A program made the position numbers and the translations under genes. The notes beneath the pieces are model-generated. The model was not told the origin of the DNA. It did not search any database and saw nothing but the letters and a program-made list of their open reading frames with translations. Source: JBELHR01 sp042091275 (lineage in GTDB: Bacteria; Bacteroidota; Bacteroidia; Flavobacteriales; Flavobacteriaceae). From it: a DNA stretch of 64,000 nt. Each line of letters opens with the position of its first letter. Position 1 is the stretch's first letter. Positions 27,829 through 36,503 of the stretch are shown here, piece by piece. The stretch spans positions 62,001 to 126,000 of the forward strand of contig JBELHR010000001.1 of the NCBI GenBank assembly GCA_042091275.1, in the 5' to 3' direction.

Positions 27829-28836
27829 ATGAAAAAAGTACTTGTAACCGGAGGTTTGGGATATATCGGATCTCATACTGTCGTGGTTCTTCAACAAGCG
27901 GGCTATGAAGTCTATATTATAGATGATTTATCCAACACTCAGATTAGTGTTCTAGACAAAATTCAGGAAATAACAACTATCAAACCTAACTTTACCCAGC
28001 TCGACTTAAAGGATGTACCACTGGTTAAAGAATATTTCAAAGGGCATAAATTTGATGGCGTCATTCATTTTGCCGCGTCAAAAGCTGTTGGAGAAAGCGT
28101 TTTAGAACCACTGAAATATTACGAAAATAACATCAATACCCTAGTCAACGTTTTGAGTAATATGCAGGAGCAAAATCTTTCTAATTTTATATTTTCATCC
28201 TCGTGTACAGTCTACGGACAGGCTGACGAATTGCCAATTACGGAAAGTGCTCCCATAAAAACAGCAGAATCTCCTTACGGAAACACAAAGCAAATTGGAG
28301 AAGAAATAATAAGAGAAACTTGTCATGCTAAAGAACTAAAATCCATAGCCTTACGCTATTTCAATCCAATTGGAGCTCACGAATCCGCAAAAATCGGAGA
28401 GCTACCCTTGGGAGTACCACAAAACCTAATCCCTTTTGTCTGCCAAACTGCTGCGGGGATTCGAAAAGAACTCTCTGTGTTTGGATCAGACTATCCTACA
28501 CCTGATGGAACTGCAATTAGAGACTATATTCACGTGGTGGATTTGGCTAAGGCGCATTTGGCTGCTCTAGAGAGACTCCTCGCCGATAAAAACGAATCTA
28601 AATTTGAGCTATTTAATTTAGGAACAGGCAAGGGAAGTTCTGTCCTGGAAATCATACAGCGCTTTGAGTCTGTGAATGATTTAAAACTAAACTATAAAAT
28701 AGTAGAGCGCAGAGCCGGTGATATTACATCTGCCTTTGCCGATACGAATAAAGCTAATAAAGTATTGGGCTGGGAAGCTGAGGAAAGTCTCGATAGCGCT
28801 TTAAAGTCCGCTTGGGACTGGCAAAAAAATCAATAA
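27829..28836 (+). CDS. galE: UDP-glucose 4-epimerase
   Basis: Short-chain dehydrogenase/reductase of the extended type that interconverts UDP-glucose and UDP-galactose with bound NAD. The NAD loop GGLGYIGSH (8-16), the SSSCTVYG serine and the catalytic pair Y150-x3-K154 are present, followed by LRYFNPIGAH, a GalE hallmark. Length 335 is normal. Paired with the upstream sugar aminotransferase; ends at a strong bidirectional terminator. Some relatives epimerise UDP-GlcNAc instead, which sequence alone does not exclude. Confidence 0.92.
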   Translation: MKKVLVTGGLGYIGSHTVVVLQQAGYEVYIIDDLSNTQISVLDKIQEITTIKPNFTQLDLKDVPLVKEYFKGHKFDGVIHFAASKAVGESVLEPLKYYENNINTLVNVLSNMQEQNLSNFIFSSSCTVYGQADELPITESAPIKTAESPYGNTKQIGEEIIRETCHAKELKSIALRYFNPIGAHESAKIGELPLGVPQNLIPFVCQTAAGIRKELSVFGSDYPTPDGTAIRDYIHVVDLAKAHLAALERLLADKNESKFELFNLGTGKGSSVLEIIQRFESVNDLKLNYKIVERRAGDITSAFADTNKANKVLGWEAEESLDSALKSAWDWQKNQ

Positions 28837-28870
28837 AAAAAACCTCGCCGTAAATGGCGAGGTTTTTTTT
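28835..28870. terminator. Bidirectional terminator between galE and fabD
   Basis: AACCTCGCC (28841-28849) pairs with GGCGAGGTT (28856-28864) around a 6-base loop, followed by a T-run to 28870 and preceded by an A-run. It serves both convergent genes. Confidence 0.93.
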
Positions 28871-29750
28871 ATGCATTAATACTCGAGGCATCCACAGAGC
28901 GATCAATTTTTCGCATCAAGCCTTGAAGAACTTTTCCTGGGCCTATTTCTACAAAATCCGTTCCTCCATCTGCTATCATAGCTTGAATAGATTGGGTCCA
29001 TTTTACTGGAGCGGTCAACTGCTTTATCAAATTTTCCTTAATCACAGAAGGATCCGTAATCGCAGATGCCGGTACATTTTGATATACAGGACATAAAGGT
29101 TCGCTAAACGTAGTTTGCTCTATCGCTTGAGCGAGTTCCTCTCTAGCAGGCTCCATCAAGGGAGAGTGAAATGCACCTCCAACAGGTAGGATTAGTGCGC
29201 GACGAGCACCTTTTTCTTTGAGTAAATCACAGGCTGTTTCAACAGCTTGAACCTCTCCAGAAATAACCAATTGACCCGGACAATTATAATTTGCTGCAAC
29301 GACGATACCATCTACAGAAGAACATACTTCCTCGACTACAGAATCTTCTAAACCTAACACAGCTGCCATAGTAGACGACTGCAGTTCACATGCTTTTTGC
29401 ATGGCGTGGGCTCTTTTCGAAACCAATTTTAAACCATCCTCGAATGTCAAAACACCTGCGGCCACCAGGGCAGACAATTCCCCCAAAGAGTGACCTGCCA
29501 CCATTTCTGGCTTAAAATCTTCTCCTAGTGTTTTCGCCAAAATAACAGAATGCAAAAAAACCGCTGGCTGAGTAACATTCGTTTCTTTTAGTTGCTCTGC
29601 GGTTCCTTCGAACATGACATCCGTTATACTAAAACCTAAAATTTCATTAGCTTTTTCAAATAATTCCTGCGCTAAATCTGACTTTTCATAAAGTTCTAAA
29701 CCCATCCCCGGAAACTGAGCTCCTTGACCTGGAAAAATATATGCTTTCAT
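28869..29750 (-). CDS. fabD: FabD, malonyl-CoA:ACP transacylase
   Basis: Loads malonyl groups on acyl carrier protein for fatty acid synthesis. The N-terminal FPGQGAQFPGMG, the active-site serine S88 in GHSLGE and the later histidine in GGAFHSPLMEPA are present in a 293-residue protein of normal size. It stands alone here, not in a fab cluster. Its stop codon lies in the T-run of the shared terminator. Confidence 0.95.
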   Translation of the reverse strand: MKAYIFPGQGAQFPGMGLELYEKSDLAQELFEKANEILGFSITDVMFEGTAEQLKETNVTQPAVFLHSVILAKTLGEDFKPEMVAGHSLGELSALVAAGVLTFEDGLKLVSKRAHAMQKACELQSSTMAAVLGLEDSVVEEVCSSVDGIVVAANYNCPGQLVISGEVQAVETACDLLKEKGARRALILPVGGAFHSPLMEPAREELAQAIEQTTFSEPLCPVYQNVPASAITDPSVIKENLIKQLTAPVKWTQSIQAMIADGGTDFVEIGPGKVLQGLMRKIDRSVDASSINA

Positions 29751-29819
29751 ATGCTTAATTTCTAATTTGAGGCTAAAGTAAAAAATCTTTGCTTAAAATA
29801 ATTTTATAACTTCGCAAAC

Positions 29820-30500
29820 ATGGATATTAGAAAAAAGGAACAAGCCCAAACAATCTACCTCGTGCTTGCATCAATGTTTATAGCTTCACTTGTAGCCTCA
29901 AATTTAATTTTTCAAAAATTCTTTTATTGGGAGCCTTTTGGCTGGTATCGTTTTGAACTTTCTGTTGGAATTCTCCCCTACCCGGTCACTTTTTTAATTA
30001 CAGACTTAATCTCTGAGATTTATGGGCAAAAAAAAGCAAATCAAGTTGTTATGGCTGGAATAGTAGCTTCTTTTTTCTCTATGGGTATACTATATATTGC
30101 CAATAACGTACCTGCTATGTCGAGTTCTCCGGTAGACAATGAAACTTTTACCGAAGTTTTCGGTCTATCTCCAATTGCACTTTTAGCATCCATGCTAGCC
30201 TACTTGTTTGCACAATTTATTGACATAAGAATTTATCACTTTTGGAAAAAGCTTACAAAAGGGAAGCGTCTATGGCTTAGAAATAATCTATCTACATTTA
30301 GTTCGCAACTCATAGACACCTTGACTGTATTGCTATTGCTTTGTGTTTTTGAAGTTCTTCCTTGGGAGTTATTTGGAACGCTCTTATTCAGCGGTGTGTT
30401 ATTTAAAATTCTAGTAGCGCTCTTGGACACTCCTCTGCTATATTTAGGAGTATATTTGATGAGAAAAAGGTTTAACCTCGGCCTAATGCAAGAATTATAG
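29820..30500 (+). CDS. Queuosine precursor transporter, YhhQ/VUT (DUF165) family
   Basis: Membrane protein of 226 residues with about six spans. The pattern ASNLI near the first span, PYPVTFLITDLISEIYGQKKA, and FAQFIDIRIYHFWKK followed by LWLRNNLSTFSSQLIDT is that of the DUF165/VUT family, whose E. coli member YhhQ imports preQ0/preQ1. QueA, the enzyme that uses preQ1-modified tRNA, is encoded at 36504-37553, so the window holds two queuosine functions. I find no preQ1 riboswitch upstream. Confidence 0.87.
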   Translation: MDIRKKEQAQTIYLVLASMFIASLVASNLIFQKFFYWEPFGWYRFELSVGILPYPVTFLITDLISEIYGQKKANQVVMAGIVASFFSMGILYIANNVPAMSSSPVDNETFTEVFGLSPIALLASMLAYLFAQFIDIRIYHFWKKLTKGKRLWLRNNLSTFSSQLIDTLTVLLLLCVFEVLPWELFGTLLFSGVLFKILVALLDTPLLYLGVYLMRKRFNLGLMQEL

Positions 30501-30502
30501 GC

Positions 30503-30537
30503 ACAAAAAAACTTGCTTTTCAAATAGAAAAGCAAGT
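30503..30537 (-). terminator. Terminator of the 57-residue protein gene
   Basis: ACTTGCTTTTC (30511-30521) and GAAAAGCAAGT (30527-30537) form an 11-bp stem with a 5-base loop. The T-tract is found only on the minus strand (complement of the A-run 30504-30510), so it terminates leftward transcription 28 bases after the small gene's stop. It may also fold in the convergent transcript of the transporter gene, but without a T-tract. Confidence 0.85.
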
Positions 30538-30565
30538 GTATGGAAACTTGAATGTCGATCTAAAT

Positions 30566-30739
30566 CTATAGTCCTTGAGTGAACACGAAATAAAGTAGTG
30601 CACTAAAGAAAAATAAAGCTAAAAACATGTATACGTTTACGATCAACAATTGCACAAACGTCAATCCCTTAAAGTTGAAAGAGAAGTGTTTTTGAGCTGT
30701 CGTAAATACATTGCTTAAACTTAAATTTGCCTGTTTCAT
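30566..30739 (-). CDS. Unannotated small membrane protein, 57 residues
   Basis: ATG at 30739-30737 to TAG at 30568-30566. The predicted protein begins MKQANLSLSNVF, has a basic segment around residues 17-24 (KHFSFNFK) and then one strongly hydrophobic span at about 27-53 (with VNVYMFLALFFFSALLY), and ends FTQGL. A dedicated hairpin terminator lies just downstream on the same strand, which supports transcription. I recognise no family; topology suggests an inner-membrane single-span protein with an amphipathic N-terminus. Function unknown. Confidence 0.6.
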   Translation of the reverse strand: MKQANLSLSNVFTTAQKHFSFNFKGLTFVQLLIVNVYMFLALFFFSALLYFVFTQGL

Positions 30740-31036
30740 AACATTCTAATTTTTAATATTTATCTAATTGAATTAAAGAAAACGGTCGATGCTTTCTTTT
30801 TGCTTTGCTAAATTACAACATTTCAGAGACTTAACCACTATTACTCGTTACATTTATTAACAATGTGGTATATAAAAATATCCCCATAAATAGGGGTGTG
30901 CGTTTCCAAATTGTTAATAACTTACTTAAGTGTTAAAATCTTCGTTAAAAAGAAACAGCAAAAAAAAATAAAAGAAGCACAAAACTAAAGGCAATTCACG
31001 AAAGTTTTCGTAACTTGAAATTAAACTAAACTAACT
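30740..31036. other. Divergent non-coding region between the small membrane protein and the LacI gene
   Basis: About 300 bases of AT-rich sequence. Apart from the palindrome at 30998-31011 and a short CCCC/GGGG inverted repeat near 30883-30897 with only 4 bp of stem, I see no gene, RNA or perfect TAnnTTTG box. A TAATTTAG on the minus strand near 30807 could be a degenerate -7 box for the small gene. Confidence 0.5.
30998..31011. promoter_or_regulatory. Palindrome, candidate operator of the LacI-family regulator
   Basis: ACGAAA-GT-TTTCGT is a perfect 6-bp inverted repeat with a 2-base centre, 25 bases before the lacI-family ATG. LacI-family proteins bind short palindromes of this size, often with a central CG or similar step, and commonly regulate themselves. 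That this regulator binds this site is inference. Confidence 0.5.
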
Positions 31037-32077
31037 ATGAAACAAAAAATGACTATTAAGCAGATTGCGGAAAAATTAGGAGTCTCTATCTCTACCGTTT
31101 CCAAAGCTTTAAACGACAGTCATGAAATATCCTTAAAAACAAAAGCGAGAATTCAAGCATATGCAAAGGCGAATAACTACAAGCCAAACACTAATGCGGT
31201 TAATCTAAAAAACAGAAGCTCCAAAACGATAGGTATTATCATTCCCAATATGCTAAACCACTTTTTTGCACAAGTTTTCTCGGGAGCGGAACAAGCCGCT
31301 AACGAAAGAGGATTTAAGGTCATAGCCTGTATTACCAACGAATCGCATCAAAAAGAATTACAGACTATGGAAATGCTCTCGAACGGCAGCATTGATGGAT
31401 TTCTACTTTCTATATCTGAAGAAACTCAGGTTGCAAAAAACTACGATCACTTTAAAGAAGCGATTGAACAGGGAACTCCTATTGTAATGTTCGATCGTGT
31501 TAGCGATGCAGTAGATTGCGATAAAGTAATTACAAACGATTACGCTGGATCCTATAACGCAACGGATCACCTAATTAAACTACAATGTAAAAATATAGCC
31601 TTTCTATCCACTCTTGGAGACCTCAATATCGGAAAGTTTAGATACAACGGATATGTACAGGCACTTGCGGACAATCACATTCCTTTTAATAAGGACCTAG
31701 TAATTGATCTTGCAGATATTTACTACAAGGAATACCCAAATAAAATAGGTCCTTTAATTGATGCCCTGGGTATTGACGGAGTCATCGCAACCAATGAAGC
31801 CTCGGCAATTGCAGCCCTTAATATCTCAAAGCTTCAGGGAAAATCTATTCCAGAGGATATTTCTATTATAGGATTTTCCAATGGTATTCTGTCCAGACAT
31901 TCAAGTCCAAAACTCACCACAGTTTCTCAGCACGGAGAGCTTATCGGAAAAACTGCTGCCAATAAGCTAATCGATCGCTTAGAGAAAGAAATGGGAGCGA
32001 GTAAAACAACGGTTATAAAAACAAGTCTGGTCGAGAGAAACTCTACCAAAAAGTTTATCCATTTAAAGGATGCTTAA
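31037..32077 (+). CDS. LacI-family transcriptional regulator, orphan
   Basis: DNA-binding regulator of 346 residues. The N-terminal helix-turn-helix and hinge are clear: MTIKQIAEKLGVSISTVSKALN (positions 5-26) and KARIQAYAKANNYKPNTNAVNL, followed by the periplasmic-binding-protein-like ligand domain starting SKTIGIIIPNM. No sugar operon lies beside it; the neighbours are a small membrane protein and convergent DUF2797, so its target genes are elsewhere and the ligand (probably a sugar) is unknown. The end overlaps the DUF2797 gene by 15 bases. Confidence 0.92.
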   Translation: MKQKMTIKQIAEKLGVSISTVSKALNDSHEISLKTKARIQAYAKANNYKPNTNAVNLKNRSSKTIGIIIPNMLNHFFAQVFSGAEQAANERGFKVIACITNESHQKELQTMEMLSNGSIDGFLLSISEETQVAKNYDHFKEAIEQGTPIVMFDRVSDAVDCDKVITNDYAGSYNATDHLIKLQCKNIAFLSTLGDLNIGKFRYNGYVQALADNHIPFNKDLVIDLADIYYKEYPNKIGPLIDALGIDGVIATNEASAIAALNISKLQGKSIPEDISIIGFSNGILSRHSSPKLTTVSQHGELIGKTAANKLIDRLEKEMGASKTTVIKTSLVERNSTKKFIHLKDA

Positions 32078-32860
32078 GTCCACAAAGAACCCTTCGTTGT
32101 TTCGAACATTTAAAACACTTTGATCTTCAAATATTAGGTATTGCCCCTTTATACCAGCGAGCTTACCCCTGAATTCGTTTGCCTTAGATAAATTGATCGA
32201 TTTTACTTTTTGGGGAGGATTGTTTAAAGGATATTTTATTTCCATTAAGGTATCCTCAGAGGCAACAATATAAGGACGCGCTTCCTCGGGAATATGTTTT
32301 CTTACAGACTCAAAGACCTCCATTAGGTTTATAGTGTTTTTGGGGGTAGTAAGCATTTTTCTCCAGTCTGTTTTATCGTTTAGAAATTCTTTCAATGCCA
32401 CTTCGGTAATTCCTGCCAGATAACGATTTGGAACCTCAACAACAGGCATGGCTAGACTTGCTCCTTGATCAATCCACCGAGTCGGAACTTGAGTTTTCCT
32501 AGTAACACCTACCTTTACATCACTACTGACTGCTAAATAAACAATATGATCTTGGAGCTGCACGGATTTTTCATAATCTAGATCTCTATCCTCTATTCCC
32601 AAATGTGCAGTACTGAGCTCTGGTCTAATTATCCAATCCCCGACTTTAGCCGAACTACTAAAACAATCGTAGCAAAACCCTTGTCTAAATATCTTTTTAT
32701 CCAAACCGCAATTTAAGCACTCATAAGACTCAAAGGCAAAGGACAACTCCCTGCCTATCAACTGATTCAATTGCAAAAAGTCATTTTGCATGATTAGGTA
32801 ATATTTTACCGGATCGCTAAACTCTGTTTGCATTTTCTTAAGTACACCCGTATATTTCAT
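32063..32860 (-). CDS. DUF2797 family protein with zinc-ribbon-like cysteines
   Basis: A 265-residue cytoplasmic protein. It carries a CLNCG...FCYDC four-cysteine cluster in the first third that probably binds zinc, followed by QDHIVYLAVSSDVKVGVTR and TRWIDQGAS, which resemble the core of GIY-YIG-like folds and match what I recall of DUF2797. No function is established to my knowledge. ATG at 32860; the gene is divergent from the GH3 gene with 45 bases between starts and convergent with the LacI gene. Confidence 0.78.
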   Translation of the reverse strand: MKYTGVLKKMQTEFSDPVKYYLIMQNDFLQLNQLIGRELSFAFESYECLNCGLDKKIFRQGFCYDCFSSSAKVGDWIIRPELSTAHLGIEDRDLDYEKSVQLQDHIVYLAVSSDVKVGVTRKTQVPTRWIDQGASLAMPVVEVPNRYLAGITEVALKEFLNDKTDWRKMLTTPKNTINLMEVFESVRKHIPEEARPYIVASEDTLMEIKYPLNNPPQKVKSINLSKANEFRGKLAGIKGQYLIFEDQSVLNVRNNEGFFVDLSIL

Positions 32861-32905
32861 AAAGAATTAGTTAATTTAACAGAAAATAAATATAGCTATA
32901 AAAAA

Positions 32906-34444
32906 ATGCCAATACCGATAATAAATTCCATTATTTCTTGGTTTTTGAAAAAGAGAAAACATCAAATTGAATTGTTCCTAAAACACCCGATTGAAGTTCA
33001 AGAAGAACTTTTGTTACAGTTGGTTTACCTCGGTAAATCCACAGAGTATGGGCAAAAATATGGTTTCGATAAGATTGACTGTTACGAGGAATTCAAAAAG
33101 AAAACGCCATTAGTTACCTATGAAAGTTTAGAACCTTTTATCGATAGGTCTCGAAACAACGAAATTAATTTACTCTGGCCTAACAAGATTAGATGGTACG
33201 CTAAATCTAGTGGAACTACCAACGCCAAGAGCAAATTCATACCAGTAAGTGAGGATACTCTTGACAATTGTCACTACAAAGGGGGCAAGGATATGTTGTG
33301 CCTCTATATCAACAACAACGATAATGCAAAACTATTTACGGGTAAATCGTTGAGACTAGGAGGTGCGAGTAGTATTCACGAGGATAACCAGTCCTATTTT
33401 GGAGATTTATCCGCTATTATTATCGAAAATCTACCGTTCTGGGCAGATATTAGCTCCGCTCCAAAGCAAAAGACCGCCTTACTCGATGAGTGGGAATCTA
33501 AATTAGACCAAATAGTAGAGGAAACTATTCCAGAAAATATTACTAGCCTTGTCGGAGTTCCATCTTGGATGATGGTACTTTTAAATAAGGTCTTACAGAA
33601 AACTGGTAAATCCAATATTTTGGAAGTGTGGCCTAATCTAGAAGTTTATTTTCACGGAGGGATGAATTTTGATCCCTACAGAGAACAATTCAAAAAAATA
33701 ATTCCAAAATCCGACTTTAAATACTACGAGGTTTACAATGCCTCTGAAGGTTTTTTTGCCATTCAGGATCAGAATGATTCTTGTGAACTTTTATTAATGT
33801 TGGATTACGGTATATTTTATGAATTTATACCAATGGATCAATTTCAAGGGGAAAAATCCGATACCATACCCTTATCAGAGGTGGAAATTGGAGTAAACTA
33901 CGCCCTTGTAATCACAACGAATTCGGGCTTGTGGCGTTATCTAATTGGCGACACCGTTAAATTTACAAGTCTTACACCTTATCGTATAAAAGTGACCGGA
34001 CGCACCAAACATTTTATCAATGCCTTTGGGGAGGAATTGATTATTGAAAATACGGAAAAAGCTCTCGAAAATACGTGTCGAAGTACCCAATCCGAATTGG
34101 TAGAATATTCTGTAGCGCCCCAATTTAGCTTAGATAAACAAGCAGGTAAGCACGAATGGATGATCGAATTCAAAAAAGAACCTGTGTGTTTCAATGAATT
34201 TAAAAAGGTCCTGGATTTAGAACTGCAAAAACTCAATTCAGATTACGAGGCAAAACGCTATAAAGATATCACGCTAAACCCTCCACAGATAAATATAGCT
34301 CGTAAAAATTTGTTTTACGATTGGCTAAAACAAAAAGGAAAATTAGGCGGTCAGCACAAGGTCCCAAGGCTTTGGAACAATAGAGATTTCATGGAAGAAC
34401 TTATAAGCATGAATGTTGCAGAGACTAAATCTTTCGATTTATAA
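32906..34444 (+). CDS. GH3-family acyl-adenylate/amide-forming ligase
   Basis: Member of the GH3 branch of the ANL superfamily, which in plants conjugates amino acids to auxin or jasmonate. The ATP motif SSGTT is at 101-105 (KSSGTTNAKSKFIP), with YNASEGFFAIQ, YLIGDTVKF and the C-terminal-domain hinge VTGRTKHFINAFGEELI also present, so the enzyme looks complete at 512 residues. The frame is open from a TTG at 32828, but ATG 32906 gives the usual N-terminus (MPIPIINSIISWFLKKR). Bacterial GH3 substrates are unknown. Its 3' end overlaps the convergent polyprenyl synthase gene by 20 bases. Confidence 0.87.
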   Translation: MPIPIINSIISWFLKKRKHQIELFLKHPIEVQEELLLQLVYLGKSTEYGQKYGFDKIDCYEEFKKKTPLVTYESLEPFIDRSRNNEINLLWPNKIRWYAKSSGTTNAKSKFIPVSEDTLDNCHYKGGKDMLCLYINNNDNAKLFTGKSLRLGGASSIHEDNQSYFGDLSAIIIENLPFWADISSAPKQKTALLDEWESKLDQIVEETIPENITSLVGVPSWMMVLLNKVLQKTGKSNILEVWPNLEVYFHGGMNFDPYREQFKKIIPKSDFKYYEVYNASEGFFAIQDQNDSCELLLMLDYGIFYEFIPMDQFQGEKSDTIPLSEVEIGVNYALVITTNSGLWRYLIGDTVKFTSLTPYRIKVTGRTKHFINAFGEELIIENTEKALENTCRSTQSELVEYSVAPQFSLDKQAGKHEWMIEFKKEPVCFNEFKKVLDLELQKLNSDYEAKRYKDITLNPPQINIARKNLFYDWLKQKGKLGGQHKVPRLWNNRDFMEELISMNVAETKSFDL

Positions 34445-35402
34445 CATAATCCACCATCAACTCTAGAGAGTTTTTATAAGGACTCTCTGGATATCTATCC
34501 AGGATATCAAGCGCCTCTTTGTGATAAGAATTCATCATTTTTTCAGTATAAATCAAACCACCACTGGTTTTGACATATTCGATCAACTCTTTAACTCTCT
34601 TTTTATTTTTATTGTGATTCTTTACCGTATTGATCATCCACTTTCTTTTCTTAGGACTCGCCTGATTAAGACTGTGGATTAAGGGCAAGGTCATTTTTCT
34701 CTCCTTGATATCAATTCCCGTTGGCTTACCTATCTTTTCCTCGGAGTAATCAAATAGGTCGTCTTTTATTTGAAAGGCGATTCCTATAGCATTTCCAAAT
34801 TTATGCATCAATTTCACCTCTTCTTTATCTGCCCCAACGGATGCTGCTCCAATAGCGCAACAAGCTGCAATCAAGGTCGCGGTCTTTTGTCTAATAATTT
34901 CAAAGTAAATTTCTTCCGTAATATCCAGTTTTCTGGACTTTTCAATCTGAAGTAACTCCCCCTCACTCATCTCTCTTACAGCGACAGAAATCAGTTTCAA
35001 CAAATCAAAATCTTCGTAATCTATAGAGAGAAGCATTCCTTTTGAAAGGAGATAATCCCCTACCAAAACAGCAATTTTATTTTTCCAGAGCGCATTTATG
35101 GAGAAAAAACCCCTTCTTCTGTTCGAGTCGTCCACTACATCATCGTGAACCAAGGTTGCGGTATGAATCAGTTCAATAACAGAGGCACCTCGAAAAGTAC
35201 GCTCATCAAAACCTCCTTTGGAAACCATCTTTGCAACTAAAAACACAAACATGGGACGCATTTGCTTGCCCTTTCGTTTGACAATATAATGCATGATTCT
35301 TGTGAGCAAAGGATTACTTGAAGCCATGGCTTTTGTAAAGCGATCCTCAAACAAGGTCATCTCTTCGGAGATCGGTTGTTTTATTTGCTCAACTATTTTC
35401 AT
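34425..35402 (-). CDS. Polyprenyl (all-trans) diphosphate synthase
   Basis: Elongates allylic diphosphates with isopentenyl diphosphate. The first Asp-rich motif DDVVDD lies at 87-92 and the second, IKDDLFDYSEEKIGKPTG, follows around residue 215, with GKQMRP upstream; the length of 325 is normal. Small residues before the first Asp motif suggest a long-chain (C30-C40) product, for example a menaquinone side chain, but chain length is inference. It overlaps rlmN by 14 bases and is downstream of it in one operon. Confidence 0.9.
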   Translation of the reverse strand: MKIVEQIKQPISEEMTLFEDRFTKAMASSNPLLTRIMHYIVKRKGKQMRPMFVFLVAKMVSKGGFDERTFRGASVIELIHTATLVHDDVVDDSNRRRGFFSINALWKNKIAVLVGDYLLSKGMLLSIDYEDFDLLKLISVAVREMSEGELLQIEKSRKLDITEEIYFEIIRQKTATLIAACCAIGAASVGADKEEVKLMHKFGNAIGIAFQIKDDLFDYSEEKIGKPTGIDIKERKMTLPLIHSLNQASPKKRKWMINTVKNHNKNKKRVKELIEYVKTSGGLIYTEKMMNSYHKEALDILDRYPESPYKNSLELMVDYVINRKI

Positions 35403-36441
35403 CTATCTTGTTGGCTAATTGTCCACATGCAGCATCGATATCTTTACCTCTACTCCTTCTAACATTAACAATAATTCCCCTAGACTCTAGTCTATATATA
35501 TATTCGTCTATCACCGATGGATCTGCCTGCTCATACTCTCCATCATCGATTGGGTTATATTCAATCAAATTGACTTTGCAGGGAACATGAGAACAGAACT
35601 CAACCAGAGCCTCTATAGCTTCCCTCGAGTCGTTAACATCTTTCCACACCACATATTCATAAGTTACGCGACTTTGTGTTTTGTCGTACCAATGAATAAT
35701 AGCATCTCTTAAATCGGCAAGAGGAAAAGTTTCGTTAAAAGGCATGATCTGGGTCCTAACTTCATCTATGGCAGAATGCAGAGAAACCGCCAAGTTGAAT
35801 CTAACCTGATCGTCTGCCATCTTTTTTATCATTTTAGGAATTCCCGAAGTAGAAACCGTTATTCGCTTTGGCGACATTCCCAAACCTTCTTCAGAAGTTA
35901 TGAGGTCTATAGATTTTATGACATTATTATAATTCATCAAAGGCTCCCCCATACCCATATAGACAATATTGGAAAGTTTGTGATTGTGATATAAAAGACT
36001 CTGCTGATTTATTGCCGAAACTTGATCGAAAATCTCATCAGGATTCAAGTTTCGCATTCTTTTTAGTCTGGCAGTAGCGCAAAATTTACAATTTAAACTA
36101 CATCCAACCTGAGAAGATACGCAAGCTGTGGTTCTACCACCAGTGGGGATCAAAACCGATTCAACCAAAAGACCATCGTGAAGTCGAATCGCATTTTTTA
36201 TGGTCCCATCTTTACTGCGCTGCATATCGTCCACACGAATGTGGTTGATAGAGAATTCATCCGAAAGCAACTCTCGATTCGCCTTGGAAAGATTAGTCAT
36301 ATCCTCAAAACCATGAGCAGACTTTTTCCATAGCCATTCGTAGACTTGATTACCTCGAAAAGCTTTTTCACCTCGATCGACGAAAAAATCTCTGAGATCT
36401 TCCTTTGTCAAGGATCGAATATCTTTTTTCTTTACTTTCAT
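35389..36441 (-). CDS. rlmN: RlmN, 23S rRNA A2503/tRNA A37 C2-methyltransferase (radical SAM)
   Basis: Radical SAM enzyme that methylates A2503 of 23S rRNA and A37 of some tRNAs. The 4Fe-4S cluster cysteines C114-x3-C118-x2-C121 (CSLNCKFC), the VYMGMGEP motif and the catalytic C-terminal Cys in DAACGQL (C339) are present in a 350-residue protein. The last is part of the mCys pair that defines RlmN/Cfr. The absence of a long C-terminal extension and the C-rich start fit RlmN. Confidence 0.95.
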   Translation of the reverse strand: MKVKKKDIRSLTKEDLRDFFVDRGEKAFRGNQVYEWLWKKSAHGFEDMTNLSKANRELLSDEFSINHIRVDDMQRSKDGTIKNAIRLHDGLLVESVLIPTGGRTTACVSSQVGCSLNCKFCATARLKRMRNLNPDEIFDQVSAINQQSLLYHNHKLSNIVYMGMGEPLMNYNNVIKSIDLITSEEGLGMSPKRITVSTSGIPKMIKKMADDQVRFNLAVSLHSAIDEVRTQIMPFNETFPLADLRDAIIHWYDKTQSRVTYEYVVWKDVNDSREAIEALVEFCSHVPCKVNLIEYNPIDDGEYEQADPSVIDEYIYRLESRGIIVNVRRSRGKDIDAACGQLANKIDENS

Positions 36442-36503
36442 TAATTCGGATAAAAAAACAAGCTGCTAATATTAAAATTAACAGCCCGCTCCATGATTTA
36501 TTT

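Noticed and set aside
29751..29819. preQ1 riboswitch before the YhhQ-type transporter
   Set aside because: I looked for the conserved preQ1-I pattern with its C-rich loop and A-rich tail and did not find it.
30883..30897. CCCC/GGGG inverted repeat before the LacI gene as a terminator or operator
   Set aside because: The stem is only 4 bp with a 7-base loop and has no T-tract, so it is not distinguishable from chance.
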